Below the pieces are notes generated by a model. It had not been told where the DNA came from and searched no databases. It worked only from the letters and a program-made list of their open reading frames with translations. Positions 16,897 through 26,498 of a DNA stretch of 64,000 nucleotides are shown here, in pieces (the first letter of the stretch is position 1; the number at the start of each line of letters is the position of its first letter). The translations under genes and the position numbers were made by a program. The stretch is from Lacihabitans soyangensis (GTDB taxonomy: Bacteria > Bacteroidota > Bacteroidia > Cytophagales > Spirosomataceae): assembly GCF_024343775.1 (NCBI RefSeq), contig NZ_RJUF01000005.1, positions 1-64,000 on the forward strand. The letters run 5' to 3'.

Positions 16897-17883
16897 ATGA
16901 ATTTTAGAAGATTCGGTAAAACCAATCAAAATATCTCAGAAATAGGCCTCGGCACCTGGCAAGTGGGTGGAAAATGGGGTTCAACCTTTGACCACAAATT
17001 AGCTGAAAACATCCTCAATACTGCTGCCGACAATGGCATAAACTTCATAGACTCCGCCGATGTGTATAGCGATGGTGAAAGCGAAAGAGCAATCGGTAAT
17101 TTCCTAAAAACACGCTCAGAGAAGTTTTTTGTGGCTACGAAATGCGGTCGTCAGATCAATCCGCATACCAACGAAGGCTACACGCCTGCAGTTTTACGAA
17201 AATATGTGGAAGACAGCCTAAAAAGACTACAATTAGAAACACTAGACTTGGTTCAGCTCCACTGCCCTCCTACTCAGGTGTTTTACAGACCCGAAATCTT
17301 TGGTCTTTTCGAGGACCTAAAAACCGAAGGGAAAGTGCAAAATCTGGGTATAAGTGTGGAAAAAGTAGAAGAGGCCTTGAAAGGTATTGAATTTAACAAT
17401 GTCGTTTCGGTACAAATCATATTCAATATGTTTCGCCAAAGGCCATGCGAATTGTTTTTCGAACAAGCGAAAAAGAAGGACGTGGGTGTAATCGTAAGAG
17501 TTCCTTTGGCCAGTGGATTATTGACAGGCAAATATACCAAAGACACCAGTTTTGAAGCAGGCGACCACCGCTTTTTCAATCGCAATGGCGAAATGTTCGA
17601 CAAAGGCGAGACTTTCTCGGGTATAGACTATAACACTGGTTTAGAAGCTGTTGCAGTACTAAAAGAATTATTCTCTGGCCAGTTAAATTTAGCAGAAATA
17701 GCCTTGAGATGGATTTTGATGTTCGAAAATGTGAGTACCGTAATACCAGGAGCCTCCAGACCAGAACAGGTGGTAGAAAACCTCAATTGCCTACAACAAC
17801 CAGCTTTGAGTGACCTACAAATGAGCCAAGCAAAAGAGATTTACCTTAAATATTTTAAAAATACAATACACCAGTGGTGGTAA
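16897..17883 (+). CDS. Aldo/keto reductase
   Basis: 328 residues, a full-length (beta/alpha)8 barrel of the AKR superfamily, NADPH-dependent reduction of carbonyls. Motifs: GLGTWQVGGKWG, NFIDSADVYSDGESERAIG (catalytic Asp and Tyr), FVATKCGRQ (Lys), LDLVQLHCPP (His), and NADP-binding VIPGASRPEQVVENL near the end. The tetrad is intact. Substrate unknown. A second, distinct aldo/keto reductase gene starts 1 nt after its stop, so the two are one operon. Confidence 0.92.
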   Translation: MNFRRFGKTNQNISEIGLGTWQVGGKWGSTFDHKLAENILNTAADNGINFIDSADVYSDGESERAIGNFLKTRSEKFFVATKCGRQINPHTNEGYTPAVLRKYVEDSLKRLQLETLDLVQLHCPPTQVFYRPEIFGLFEDLKTEGKVQNLGISVEKVEEALKGIEFNNVVSVQIIFNMFRQRPCELFFEQAKKKDVGVIVRVPLASGLLTGKYTKDTSFEAGDHRFFNRNGEMFDKGETFSGIDYNTGLEAVAVLKELFSGQLNLAEIALRWILMFENVSTVIPGASRPEQVVENLNCLQQPALSDLQMSQAKEIYLKYFKNTIHQWW

Positions 17884-17884
17884 A

Positions 17885-18874
17885 ATGATGTACATAGCAG
17901 ACGAAAAACGATACGAACAAATAAGCTACAGACGTTGTGGCAAAAGTGGCATCAGATTGCCAGAGATTTCATTGGGCCTTTGGCACAACTTCGGAGGTGT
18001 AGATACCTTCGAAAACTACCGAGCGATTCTCCGCACGGCCTTCGACAAAGGCGTTACACACTTTGACCTCGCCAACAACTACGGCCCACCTCCAGGCTCG
18101 GCTGAGGAAAATTTTGGCCTTTTGATGAAAAAAGACTTTGCCGCTTACCGCGACGAGCTCATCATATCCTCTAAAGCCGGCTACCTCATGTGGCCTGGCC
18201 CTTACGGTGAGTGGGGCTCAAGAAAGTACATCATAGCCAGTTGCGACCAAAGCCTCAAACGCATGGGCTTAGATTATGTGGACATATTCTACTCGCACCG
18301 CCCAGACCCCGACACCCCAATGGAGGAAACCATGGGTGCATTGGACACGCTCGTGAGACAAGGTAAAGCACTGTATGTGGGCTTATCGAACTACGACGCC
18401 GATCAAACCAAAGAAGCCTTAGCTATACTAAAGCAACTCGGCACGCCATGCCTTATACACCAACCAAAATACTCCATGCTCGTTCGTGACCCAGAAAACG
18501 GGCTATTGGATGTTTTGGGTGAAAATGGCGTGGGCTGTATCCCTTTCTCACCATTGGCACAAGGTATATTGACCAACAAATACCTCCACGGCATACCAGA
18601 GGACTCAAGAGCAGGAAAATCAACCGGATTTTTGCAAAAAGACCAAGTTACCACCGATACCATCAGCAAAGTAAAAGCCTTACACGAAATAGCCGAAAAA
18701 CGTGGCCAAAGCCTAGCCCAAATGGCCATAGCATGGCTACTGAAGGACCAAAGAGTAACCACAGTTTTGATAGGTGCCAGCCGAGTAGAACAACTTCTGG
18801 ACTCGCTTAAAGCTGTAGATAATAAACACTTTGATGCTTCTGAATTGGAGGGGATTGAGGGGATTTTGGGGTGA
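17885..18874 (+). CDS. YghZ/Gpr-type aldo/keto reductase (L-glyceraldehyde 3-phosphate reductase family)
   Basis: 329 residues. The start is ATGATG, with the first Met chosen. It follows E. coli YghZ closely: YRRCGKSGIRLPEISLGLWHNF, HFDLANNYGPPPGSAEENFG, ELIISSKAGYLMWPGPYG, YVDIFYSHRPDPDTPMEET, WLLKDQRVTTVLIGASRVEQL. In E. coli the enzyme reduces L-glyceraldehyde 3-phosphate and methylglyoxal; detoxification of such aldehydes is the best guess. Codon use here is noticeably more C-rich than in the HEPN gene that follows. Confidence 0.92.
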   Translation: MMYIADEKRYEQISYRRCGKSGIRLPEISLGLWHNFGGVDTFENYRAILRTAFDKGVTHFDLANNYGPPPGSAEENFGLLMKKDFAAYRDELIISSKAGYLMWPGPYGEWGSRKYIIASCDQSLKRMGLDYVDIFYSHRPDPDTPMEETMGALDTLVRQGKALYVGLSNYDADQTKEALAILKQLGTPCLIHQPKYSMLVRDPENGLLDVLGENGVGCIPFSPLAQGILTNKYLHGIPEDSRAGKSTGFLQKDQVTTDTISKVKALHEIAEKRGQSLAQMAIAWLLKDQRVTTVLIGASRVEQLLDSLKAVDNKHFDASELEGIEGILG

Positions 18875-18893
18875 TAATAGAGATTTAAGCGAA

Positions 18894-18924
18894 ATTCAGA
18901 GTCCCCTAAAGGGAGACTCTGAAT
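18894..18924 (+). terminator. Stable hairpin after the aldo/keto reductase operon
   Basis: ATTCAGAGTC (18894-18903) pairs with GACTCTGAAT (18915-18924), with CCC/GGG extending the stem around a TAAA loop. There is no T tract, so it may protect the 3' end or be a Rho-independent terminator of poor form. Confidence 0.45.
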
Positions 18925-19010
18925 GGATTGAAAAACTTAGAACTCTTTTCAATTTAACGATAATATAAAATTGTAGTTAGTAAACTTTCTAGTTAACCAC
19001 TATACATATA

Positions 19011-19997
19011 ATGACAACAAAAGAGATAAATCTTCCGTTAAGACTGACTACTGTTTATCCATTAAATAACCTAGGTGAAAGGAAGAAAAATAGACTAGAA
19101 GATTTCATAAATGACCTTTTATCAATTAACAATGAAGTTTATTTACAATTAAATATCTATGGGAAGATTTATTTAAATTTTAAATTTGTAAAAAAAGTAG
19201 ATTTCCCAGAATTTGGTAATAAACACGAGCTTTATCTAGTAATTGAATCAACAGCAGAAATTGATTTTCACAAAATCTCTGAACAAATTGAATTTAATTC
19301 AGAACTTGATAAACAAATAAAACCTGAGCAATTGGTTTTACCATATTTTAGAGTATTATATAATGCACAGTTGCGTCATTTTTTAAAATTTACACAAATA
19401 TCTCATCCAGGGACAATATGGCTTGGAGCAGGTTTCGTTTATTTATATGATAAGCTTATTGATAAAGTCGAAGGAATTTCGTCTATACTTGAAGAGAATG
19501 ATTTTTTAAAAGATGCTTGGCCTGAAAAAACTACTGTTAAGATAATTGAAGTGTGGAATTACATATTGAATAAAACAACTCTACTGGAAAAATTTAGTAG
19601 CACTAAAATTGAAAGGGCATTATGTAGTTTCACATATTTATTTTCTGATAGTTATCATAGTGATATACCCGTGGCATTATTTTGGGCAATAAGTGGATTA
19701 GAAGCTTTGTTTGTAGAAGGAGATACTGGAATAACCCAACAACTAAATGATAAAATACCAGTTTTTCTAGGCGAAATAGAAACAGACAAAAAAAGATTAA
19801 AAAAATTATATAATTTTCGTTCATCTTTAATCCACGGGGGATTGAGTATTCCGATTAAAGAGGCAATAATCAATGACGAAAAACATAAAGAAGAATTATA
19901 TGAAATGAGTACTTTATCCTCATTTATCTTAGTTGCAAGTTTGCAGAAAATAATAAAAAATGATTTAAAAGAACTGAAATTTAAATATACCTTCTAA
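19011..19997 (+). CDS. Apea-like HEPN domain protein
   Basis: 328 residues. The C-terminal third matches the Apea-like HEPN pattern: HSDIPVALFWAISGLEALF, then FRSSLIHGGLSI. The latter gives the RxxxxH motif (Arg270, His275) found in HEPN ribonucleases. The N-terminal 180 residues are not recognised. The gene is strikingly AT-rich compared with its neighbours, which suggests recent acquisition. HEPN proteins of this kind occur in toxin-antitoxin and phage defence systems, but no partner gene is adjacent here. A role in RNA cleavage is inference. Confidence 0.65.
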   Translation: MTTKEINLPLRLTTVYPLNNLGERKKNRLEDFINDLLSINNEVYLQLNIYGKIYLNFKFVKKVDFPEFGNKHELYLVIESTAEIDFHKISEQIEFNSELDKQIKPEQLVLPYFRVLYNAQLRHFLKFTQISHPGTIWLGAGFVYLYDKLIDKVEGISSILEENDFLKDAWPEKTTVKIIEVWNYILNKTTLLEKFSSTKIERALCSFTYLFSDSYHSDIPVALFWAISGLEALFVEGDTGITQQLNDKIPVFLGEIETDKKRLKKLYNFRSSLIHGGLSIPIKEAIINDEKHKEELYEMSTLSSFILVASLQKIIKNDLKELKFKYTF

Positions 19998-20122
19998 AGA
20001 ATAGTTTTTTTTCTAATTCACCAATCCAATGTAGATTTTCGCCCTAGCAGAATCTCCCTTTAGGCTTAAGTTTGCCCACAAAAACCTCTAAATTCTTGAT
20101 TTACAATTAAAAACGAAAAAAA

Positions 20123-20572
20123 ATGAACATCCTTACCACCCTAACCAACACCAAATACGAAACTGAAAAGTATTTTGACTTGTCTGAAGAAGATTTGGCA
20201 AAAACTTATGGAGAAGGCAAATGGACTGTCAAGCAAATATTGGTGCATTTAGCCGATGCCGATAGTGTGTTATTGGATAGAATTAAAAGAGTAATTTCTG
20301 AGCCTAAGCAAGTCATTTGGGCTTTTGACCAAGACCTTTGGAATGAGAATTTAGATTATAAAAACTTCCCTTTAGAAATTAGCAAAGCTGTATATCTGGC
20401 TAATAGACAAATGGTTATTCATCTGGCTGAAAAATATTATGAGACCTTGGGTCCCAAGGAATTTATCCATAGTGAAACAGGACTTAGAACTCTTAAAGAC
20501 GAATTTGATAAAGTCGTATGGCACAATCAAGGGCATTTGGATCAGATAAAACTCTCCCTCGAAAGTAAATAA
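20123..20572 (+). CDS. DinB-like domain protein
   Basis: 149 residues, four-helix bundle of the DinB/YfiT-like superfamily. The motifs WTVKQILVHLADADSVLLDRI and VVWHNQGHLDQIKLSL supply the three histidines that usually bind a divalent metal (HLADAD, then HxxxxH-type spacing in WHNQGHLDQ). Family members include thiol-dependent transferases of bacillithiol-type pathways; the substrate here is not known. It stands alone and converges with the GH43 gene. Confidence 0.82.
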   Translation: MNILTTLTNTKYETEKYFDLSEEDLAKTYGEGKWTVKQILVHLADADSVLLDRIKRVISEPKQVIWAFDQDLWNENLDYKNFPLEISKAVYLANRQMVIHLAEKYYETLGPKEFIHSETGLRTLKDEFDKVVWHNQGHLDQIKLSLESK

Positions 20573-20586
20573 TTCCCAAATAAACT

Positions 20587-21576
20587 CTACTTCAACTTAC
20601 GTTTAACGCCTTCAAAAGTCATTTTTACATTTTCGATTTTTCCGTCTTTGTCAAAAAACATTCTGTCGATACACACCACACGGTGGTCACGGTCGAGATT
20701 CGGAATAGGGCGACGGTGATATACCATGTACCATTCGTCGGTATTCGGAATATTTATTACGGAATGATGCCCAGCACCCGTGGCGATACTTTCATCAGCT
20801 TCAAGAACAGTTGAAACACGTTCAAAAGGGCCAAAGACTGAATCCGAAACGCCATAAGCAACTTTGTATGTACCGTTTGTCCAGCCGCCTTCTGACCACA
20901 TGAGGTAATATTTTCCATTTCTGATAAACATTGTTGGGCCTTCCACATAGTTCTTTGGAGTAATTTCTTTTACCAAATTACCATCTGCAAATGGCACCAA
21001 AGCAGTGAAATCATCGTTCAATTTACTAATATTGCAGCGTCCCCATCCGCCATAAATGATATAAAACTGGTTGTCTTTGTCTTGAAATACATATTGGTCA
21101 ATCGGCTGGGCATTGTTATAAAACTGATTGATAAGCGGCTTGCCCAAATGATCTTTGTAAGGCCCTTCTGGTTTGTTGGCCACTGCGATTCCAATGCCTC
21201 CAATATGGTCATCTTCTTTTCCGTTTCGGGCTTTACTTTGAATATCGTTTGCTGAGAAAAATAAATAGTACTTCTTGTCCTTTTTGACAATAGAAGGTGC
21301 CCACATGGCCATGTAAGCCCATTTTATGACCGTCGTATCTATGATGTGTTCATGCTTTTTCCATGTAACCATGTCTTTTGACGAAAACGCATCCAAGAAA
21401 ACTTGTTGGCGATATTTGGCCGAAAAAGTAGGAAAAACCCAATATTGCTTATCTAAAATCACACCCTCAGGGTCGGCATACCAACCTTCAATTATTGGAT
21501 TTTTTGATTGTGCTAAGCCAGCCGGGATTTTAAAGAGGGCTATTAGGATGATTAAAAAAATCAGACTTTTTTTCAT
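20587..21576 (-). CDS. Secreted glycoside hydrolase family 43-like protein
   Basis: 329 residues from MKKSLIFLIILIALFKIPAG, a signal peptide ending near GLAQ; three upstream codons are dropped. The five-bladed propeller pattern fits GH43: NPIIEGWYADPEGVILDKQYW (general base Asp), YMAMWAPSIVKKDKKYYLFF, PIDQYVFQDKDNQFYIIYGG, and NYVEGPTMFIRNGKYYLMWSEG (acid Glu). The final part has GAGHHSVINIPNTDEWYMVYHRR. The family cuts arabinose- and xylose-containing glycans. No SusC/SusD pair is nearby, so the target polysaccharide is unknown. Confidence 0.88.
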   Translation of the reverse strand: MKKSLIFLIILIALFKIPAGLAQSKNPIIEGWYADPEGVILDKQYWVFPTFSAKYRQQVFLDAFSSKDMVTWKKHEHIIDTTVIKWAYMAMWAPSIVKKDKKYYLFFSANDIQSKARNGKEDDHIGGIGIAVANKPEGPYKDHLGKPLINQFYNNAQPIDQYVFQDKDNQFYIIYGGWGRCNISKLNDDFTALVPFADGNLVKEITPKNYVEGPTMFIRNGKYYLMWSEGGWTNGTYKVAYGVSDSVFGPFERVSTVLEADESIATGAGHHSVINIPNTDEWYMVYHRRPIPNLDRDHRVVCIDRMFFDKDGKIENVKMTFEGVKRKLK

Positions 21577-21599
21577 TACGTACAAGTTTTTCCTTTGAG

Positions 21600-21607
21600 C
21601 AAATTTA
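21600..21607 (-). promoter_or_regulatory. -7 promoter element of the GH43 gene
   Basis: TAAATTTG on the minus strand, 23 nt upstream of the ATG at 21576. No -33 TTG at the usual spacing, so support is partial. Confidence 0.35.
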
Positions 21608-21668
21608 CATTAGAAGTCGATTCCTAACTTTCAGGTGACGGAGAATTATTTTGAGAAGACAACTGTAG

Positions 21669-21727
21669 AGCGATTTTTCTAATCGCTGTTACGCATTATT
21701 TTCTTTGTGCGATTTGAAAAATCGCAC
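21669..21727. repeat. Two related inverted repeats in the GH43 upstream region
   Basis: AGCGATT...AATCGCT (21669-21687) and GTGCGATT...AATCGCAC (21707-21727) form two hairpins with nearly the same stem, and each could also pair with the other. The second abuts the stop of the DJ-1-like gene at 21732, so it may end that transcript; neither is followed by a clear T tract. Confidence 0.55.
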
Positions 21728-21731
21728 TACT

Positions 21732-22496
21732 TTAATTCTGTTTAAAGTCTTGTAGATAAAACTCATCCACTTCTTTGTTTTCTTGCCAAGTATATTCAAT
21801 TTCATAGGCTATTTTCCTGGCCAAATCTATCCCATGCACATCACTTATGAAACCCAAAGTCATGTCCATACCAGCCGAAACACCTGAAGAAGTGTAATAT
21901 TTCCCGTCAACGGCCCATCTTGCTTTTTTGATCCAATTCACTTTAGAACCCTGAGAAACTACCCAATCAAAGGAGCGTTTGTTAGATGTGGCTGACAGAC
22001 CATTAATTTGACCCGTTTTAGCCAAAAGTGCAGAACCTGTACAAACTGTCAGAACATGGGTGGACAAAGATGAGATATCTGAGATGGTAGAAATCATTTC
22101 TGGGTGGTCCACTTCTTTTCTGGTACCCATTCCACCGGGAATTAAGAATATGTCAAATTGGTCTTTTTCTGAAAGTTTCTGTGTTAATATCTTCACATTT
22201 TGGGTACTGGTTACGACCCCACCTTCCAAGGAATAGAATTCGATATGATACAAATCCTTTAACCTCCCGAATATTTCTACAGGGCCAAAGACATCTAAGG
22301 TTTCGAAGTTATTAAAAAGTAAAATGCCTATATTTTTCATTTTGATATTGTTTTTTTGAGGCGTAGAAATACCCTTTGATTCCAATTTTACACTGGTCGG
22401 ACTTTGATTTTCCTTTAAATTTTGATCATTTTTTTGACCAAATGCTGAAAAAGTCATCAAATTTAAAATCAGATAGAGACGCAAGACATTTTTCAT
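21732..22496 (-). CDS. Secreted DJ-1/PfpI (GATase1-like) protein
   Basis: 254 residues from MKNVLRLYLILNLMTFSAFG, a signal peptide; a longer frame to 22583 has no sensible leader. After a linker the DJ-1/PfpI domain starts at KNIGILLFNNFETLDVFGPVEIFG. The nucleophile elbow is VLTVCTGSALLAKTGQINGL with the candidate catalytic Cys, and the end has SSGVSAGMDMTLGFISDVHG. This resembles the isonitrile hydratase and GlxA N-terminal branch. Those proteins are normally cytoplasmic, so an exported form is unusual. Function unknown. Confidence 0.8.
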   Translation of the reverse strand: MKNVLRLYLILNLMTFSAFGQKNDQNLKENQSPTSVKLESKGISTPQKNNIKMKNIGILLFNNFETLDVFGPVEIFGRLKDLYHIEFYSLEGGVVTSTQNVKILTQKLSEKDQFDIFLIPGGMGTRKEVDHPEMISTISDISSLSTHVLTVCTGSALLAKTGQINGLSATSNKRSFDWVVSQGSKVNWIKKARWAVDGKYYTSSGVSAGMDMTLGFISDVHGIDLARKIAYEIEYTWQENKEVDEFYLQDFKQN

Positions 22497-22585
22497 GGTT
22501 TGAAATTGAGTTTTAAACACCAATGTGCGGTCTTCCATGGGTATTTGATTTAAAATTTGAATACTTATTAGCTTTTGAAACATAA

Positions 22586-22610
22586 AAAAACCGACTCAAT
22601 TGAGCCGGCT
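22586..22610 (-). terminator. Intrinsic terminator after infC
   Basis: On the minus strand AAGCCGGCTC, loop AATT, GAGTCGGTTT followed by further T. One G-U pair. It lies between the infC stop (22616) and the next gene, closing the thrS-infC transcript. Confidence 0.8.
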
Positions 22611-22615
22611 TAATA

Positions 22616-23173
22616 TTATTTTTTAGATTTTGGTGCGATAATCACGTTCAATCTTTTTCCTTCTAATTTCGGTGGTGCTTCTGGTTTTCCTAAGTCTTCA
22701 AGGGCTTTTACAAACTTTTCCAAAAGTTTAAATCCTTGTTCTTTAAAAACTATCTGGCGACCGATGAACTGTACATATGCCTTCACTTTTGAGTTTTCTT
22801 TCAAAAAGTTTTCAGCATGTTTTAGCTTAAACTCGTAATCGTGATCATCAGTTTGAGGACCAAACCTGATTTCTTTGATAACCGTCTTTACTTGCTTGGC
22901 TTTAAGTTCTTTCTGTTTTTTCTTTTGCTCGTATTTAAATTTAGAATAATCTACGATTCGGCAAACCGGCGGCACTGAATTCGGAACAATCTCTACTAAA
23001 TCCAAATTTTGCTCTCTCGCTATTTCTACGGCTTTGACGAACGGATAAACTCCAACTTCTATATTTTCTCCTACTAATCTTACTTCTGCAACACCTCTAA
23101 TTTTTTCGTTAATCCTGTGTTCGTCTTCTTTTCTAACCGGTGGACGATACGGTTTTTTCATGTTTTTTGCCAT
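22616..23173 (-). CDS. infC: Translation initiation factor IF-3
   Basis: 185 residues. The N-terminal domain has [22 protein letters not shown] and [27 protein letters not shown]; the C-terminal domain has [26 protein letters not shown] and a [19 protein letters not shown] stretch. IF-3 binds the 30S subunit and keeps initiation accurate. MAKNMKK may start at the first or second Met. It lies 69 nt after thrS as in many bacteria. The usual next genes rpmI and rplT are not here; a terminator follows. Confidence 0.96.
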   Translation of the reverse strand: MAKNMKKPYRPPVRKEDEHRINEKIRGVAEVRLVGENIEVGVYPFVKAVEIAREQNLDLVEIVPNSVPPVCRIVDYSKFKYEQKKKQKELKAKQVKTVIKEIRFGPQTDDHDYEFKLKHAENFLKENSKVKAYVQFIGRQIVFKEQGFKLLEKFVKALEDLGKPEAPPKLEGKRLNVIIAPKSKK

Positions 23174-23242
23174 AAAAGAATTTAAATGTGAGATTTTAAG
23201 CTACTTACAACTTAAAATTTCATCAAATTTATTATTTACTTT

Positions 23243-25195
23243 TCAATTTTTACCAAAAGTCGGTATATTTTTATTTATTTCTGTCTTGGCAAAAGCCACA
23301 AACTCATCAATGGTAAAACTACCCAAGTCACCTTCTCCCTTTTTCCTAAGTGATATTTTGCCTTCAGCCGCTTCTTTTTCTCCAATAATGAGCATCAAAG
23401 GCACTTTAGCCACTTCTGCGTCACGAATTTTCCTGCCAATTTTTTCTGAACGATGGTCCACGTATCCTCTGATGTCGTTTTCTTGTAAACTCAAAAACAC
23501 ATCGTTGGCGTAGTCCTCGTATTTCTCAGATATTGGCAAAACAGCAATTTGCTCTGGTGAAAGCCAGAATGGGAAATTACCCGCCGTATTTTCTATCAAA
23601 ATAGCTATGAATCTCTCCATTGATCCAAATGGTGCACGGTGAATCATGACAGGTCTATGTTTCTGATTGTCAGCTCCTGTGTATTCTAGCTCAAATCTGT
23701 TTGGCAACTGATAATCTACCTGAATAGTACCCAACTGCCACTTGCGACCTAGGGCGTCTTTGACCATGAAGTCTAGCTTTGGACCATAGAAAGCCGCTTC
23801 GCCATATTCTACAACAGTCTTGAGTCCTTTTTCATCGGCCGCTTTTATGATGGCTGACTCGGCTTTGTCCCAATCTTCATCAGAACCGATGTATTTCGAA
23901 CTTTTCTCTTTGCTTCGCAATGAAACCTGAGCACTGTAATCGTCAAAACCGAGCGATTTGAAAACATAAAGTACCAAGTCAATAACTTTCATAAACTCCG
24001 CCTCCACTTGATCGTTGGCACAGAAAATATGGGCGTCGTCTTGTGTAAATCCACGTACACGGGTCAAGCCGTGCAACTCACCACTTTGCTCATAACGGTA
24101 AACTGTACCGAATTCTGCCAAACGTAAAGGCAAATCTCTGTAGCTACGTGGCTTAGATTTGTAAATTTCGCAGTGATGAGGGCAGTTCATTGGTTTCAGC
24201 ATAAACTCCTCCCCTTCCTCTGGAGTTTTGATAGGCTGGAAAGAATCCTCTCCATACTTTTCCCAGTGGCCAGAAGTCACGTAAAGGGCCTTACTACCGA
24301 TGTGCGGAGTTACAACAGGCAAGTAGCCAGATCTCAATTGAGCTTTTTTCAAGAAATTCTCCAAACGCTCTCTCAACATAGCACCCTTTGGCAACCAAAG
24401 TGGAAGGCCTTTTCCAACTTTCTCTGAAAACGTAAAAAACTCAAGTTCAGCACCTAACTTACGGTGATCACGGCGTTTGGCTTCTTCCAAAAGCGTCAAA
24501 TACTCTTCAAGTTCTTTGGCTTTCGGAAACGTTACCCCATAAATACGGGTAAGCATTTTGTTGTTTTGGTCGCCTTTGAAATACGCTGCCGCGGCATTCA
24601 TTATTTTTGCGGCCTTTATGAAACCAGTGTTAGGAATATGCGGCCCGCGGCACAAATCCGTGAAGTTACCTTGTTGATACAAAGTAATGTTTCCATCTTC
24701 TAAGCCTGAAAGCAAATCCAATTTGTATTCGTCTCCTTTATCACCAAAGTATTTCAAAGCATCGGCTTTGGTGATTGGAATTCTTTTGAATTCGTTTTTC
24801 TGACGGGCAAGTTCCAACATTTTATCCTCGATCATCTTGAAATCGTCCGAAGAAATGCTCTTTTCGCCTGTGTCTATATCGTAATAAAATCCATTTTCTA
24901 CTGGTGGACCTACCCAAAACTTCACGCCTGGATACAAAACCTCCAGGGCCTCGGCCATCAGGTGAGCCGATGAATGCCAAAATGTAGACTTACCTTCGGT
25001 GTCGTTCCATGTGAGTAATTGTAGCTCTACGCTTTTCTCCAAAGGTGTGTTCAAATCAACTACTTGACCGTCAACTTTGGCTGCCAAAACGTTTCTAGCC
25101 AAGCCTTCGCTTATAGATAAGGCCACGTCCATGGGAGTGGCTCCATTCTCGTATTCTCTTTTACTGCCGTCCGGCAGAGTAACGCTGATCATCAT
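23243..25195 (-). CDS. thrS: Threonyl-tRNA synthetase
   Basis: 650 residues from [18 protein letters not shown]; the frame extends 10 codons further but would then overlap the preceding gene. Order: TGS domain (1-60), editing domain with [16 protein letters not shown] (zinc-type HxxxH), class II catalytic core with [54 protein letters not shown] and [11 protein letters not shown], then the anticodon-binding domain. It charges tRNA-Thr and edits mis-acylated Ser-tRNA. It starts 4 nt after the stop of the TPR gene, so the two are cotranscribed. Confidence 0.96.
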   Translation of the reverse strand: MMISVTLPDGSKREYENGATPMDVALSISEGLARNVLAAKVDGQVVDLNTPLEKSVELQLLTWNDTEGKSTFWHSSAHLMAEALEVLYPGVKFWVGPPVENGFYYDIDTGEKSISSDDFKMIEDKMLELARQKNEFKRIPITKADALKYFGDKGDEYKLDLLSGLEDGNITLYQQGNFTDLCRGPHIPNTGFIKAAKIMNAAAAYFKGDQNNKMLTRIYGVTFPKAKELEEYLTLLEEAKRRDHRKLGAELEFFTFSEKVGKGLPLWLPKGAMLRERLENFLKKAQLRSGYLPVVTPHIGSKALYVTSGHWEKYGEDSFQPIKTPEEGEEFMLKPMNCPHHCEIYKSKPRSYRDLPLRLAEFGTVYRYEQSGELHGLTRVRGFTQDDAHIFCANDQVEAEFMKVIDLVLYVFKSLGFDDYSAQVSLRSKEKSSKYIGSDEDWDKAESAIIKAADEKGLKTVVEYGEAAFYGPKLDFMVKDALGRKWQLGTIQVDYQLPNRFELEYTGADNQKHRPVMIHRAPFGSMERFIAILIENTAGNFPFWLSPEQIAVLPISEKYEDYANDVFLSLQENDIRGYVDHRSEKIGRKIRDAEVAKVPLMLIIGEKEAAEGKISLRKKGEGDLGSFTIDEFVAFAKTEINKNIPTFGKN

Positions 25196-25199
25196 ATTC

Positions 25200-26396
25200 T
25201 TAGTTTCTAGTGGTGTCTTTACCAATCGTAATTTGACTCCGTTTTTGTATTTTTTCTATAGTTCCGATATCAAATATTCTTCTTTGAGGTTCTGGCTCCG
25301 CTGCATCCTCCACTTTCTTTTTACGTGTGTTGGAGTAAAACTGTTGGCCAGTCTCTGAATAAGCATTGGCTTTTTGTTCCAGCAAATTGTTTACTAACTC
25401 CAACCTCATGGCCAATTCCTTGTTATCGGGCAATTTCTCTACCGCACCTTCCAAATACGTTTTGGCGTTGGTGTAGCGTTCTTGTAGTTCGTAACAATAG
25501 GCAGCCTTCAGATAAGCCTTTTCATTGTCTGGAACTGCTTTGCTCCATTTGTCATAAATCAAAAATGCTGCCGCATAGTTTTTTTTACGTAAATAAATGT
25601 TCCCAACTTTTTCCAAAACATCATACCTTGAGGGTTCCAACCTCAAAAATGACTGATAAACCTTGGTGGCACTGTCTAAGGCACCCACATTTTCCAAAAT
25701 TTGGGCTTTGTTATAAACTAGCTCCCTATTGGTTGGAAATTTCTTCAATGCTTTTTCGTTATACGTCAGAGCCGAGTCTACCAGATGAGCCGCATTAAAT
25801 ATCTTTATGAGGTGGTCGTAAGGCTCAAAACTATGCGGTCTGAGTACCAAGGCCCTTTTGAAATTATTGACTGCCGTAGCGGTGTCATTTTGCATGGCGT
25901 GGTATTTACCTTTAATCAGAAACAACTCCGAGTTGTAAGGATAAATGACCTCTGCCTTTTGCATATATTGCTGAGACATGCGAAAGTTCTTTTCTTTGAG
26001 ATACAAATCGGCAATGAGTATGTAAAGAGAAGGCGAGCTAAACTGCTGACTTTCGGCATCCAGGGCATTCTTCAAAGCACCTTTTTCATTTAATACGTTC
26101 TGAATCCGGGCCTTTTGAAATAAAAACAAACCAGAATTGGGATTTAATCTCTCAGCTCTTGTGATATCTACCAAAGCATCTTTGTGATTTCCCAAGTCGT
26201 ATTGCAACACCGCTCTTTTGTAGTAATTATCAGGATCACTTGGGTTGTTTTTTATGGCATCTGAAAGGATACTTAGAGCCGCCAAATGCTGATTTTCTTC
26301 ATTTTGTTTTTGACCGACAGGAATATCGTAGCCATCTCGTGATTGGTCGGCACAAGCAAAAAGTGTGAGAAAACATAAAAACAAAACGTACCTCAT
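25200..26396 (-). CDS. TPR-repeat lipoprotein
   Basis: 398 residues. Leader [18 protein letters not shown] carries a lipobox (LFAC). About eight tetratricopeptide repeats follow, such as [33 protein letters not shown] and [32 protein letters not shown]. The tail (residues 340-398) is charged and low in complexity ([16 protein letters not shown]). TPRs bind protein partners; a place at the outer membrane or periplasm is implied. The gene sits immediately ahead of thrS, with no obvious functional link. Confidence 0.88.
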   Translation of the reverse strand: MRYVLFLCFLTLFACADQSRDGYDIPVGQKQNEENQHLAALSILSDAIKNNPSDPDNYYKRAVLQYDLGNHKDALVDITRAERLNPNSGLFLFQKARIQNVLNEKGALKNALDAESQQFSSPSLYILIADLYLKEKNFRMSQQYMQKAEVIYPYNSELFLIKGKYHAMQNDTATAVNNFKRALVLRPHSFEPYDHLIKIFNAAHLVDSALTYNEKALKKFPTNRELVYNKAQILENVGALDSATKVYQSFLRLEPSRYDVLEKVGNIYLRKKNYAAAFLIYDKWSKAVPDNEKAYLKAAYCYELQERYTNAKTYLEGAVEKLPDNKELAMRLELVNNLLEQKANAYSETGQQFYSNTRKKKVEDAAEPEPQRRIFDIGTIEKIQKRSQITIGKDTTRN

Positions 26397-26498
26397 AAGG
26401 GGAACTCAAAAAATTGAACCGCAAAAATCCGAATTTTTTAACAAAATGGGAAGTAAATGCCTGCAAACTTTCAATAAAACTGCAATAAGGGGTAAGAA

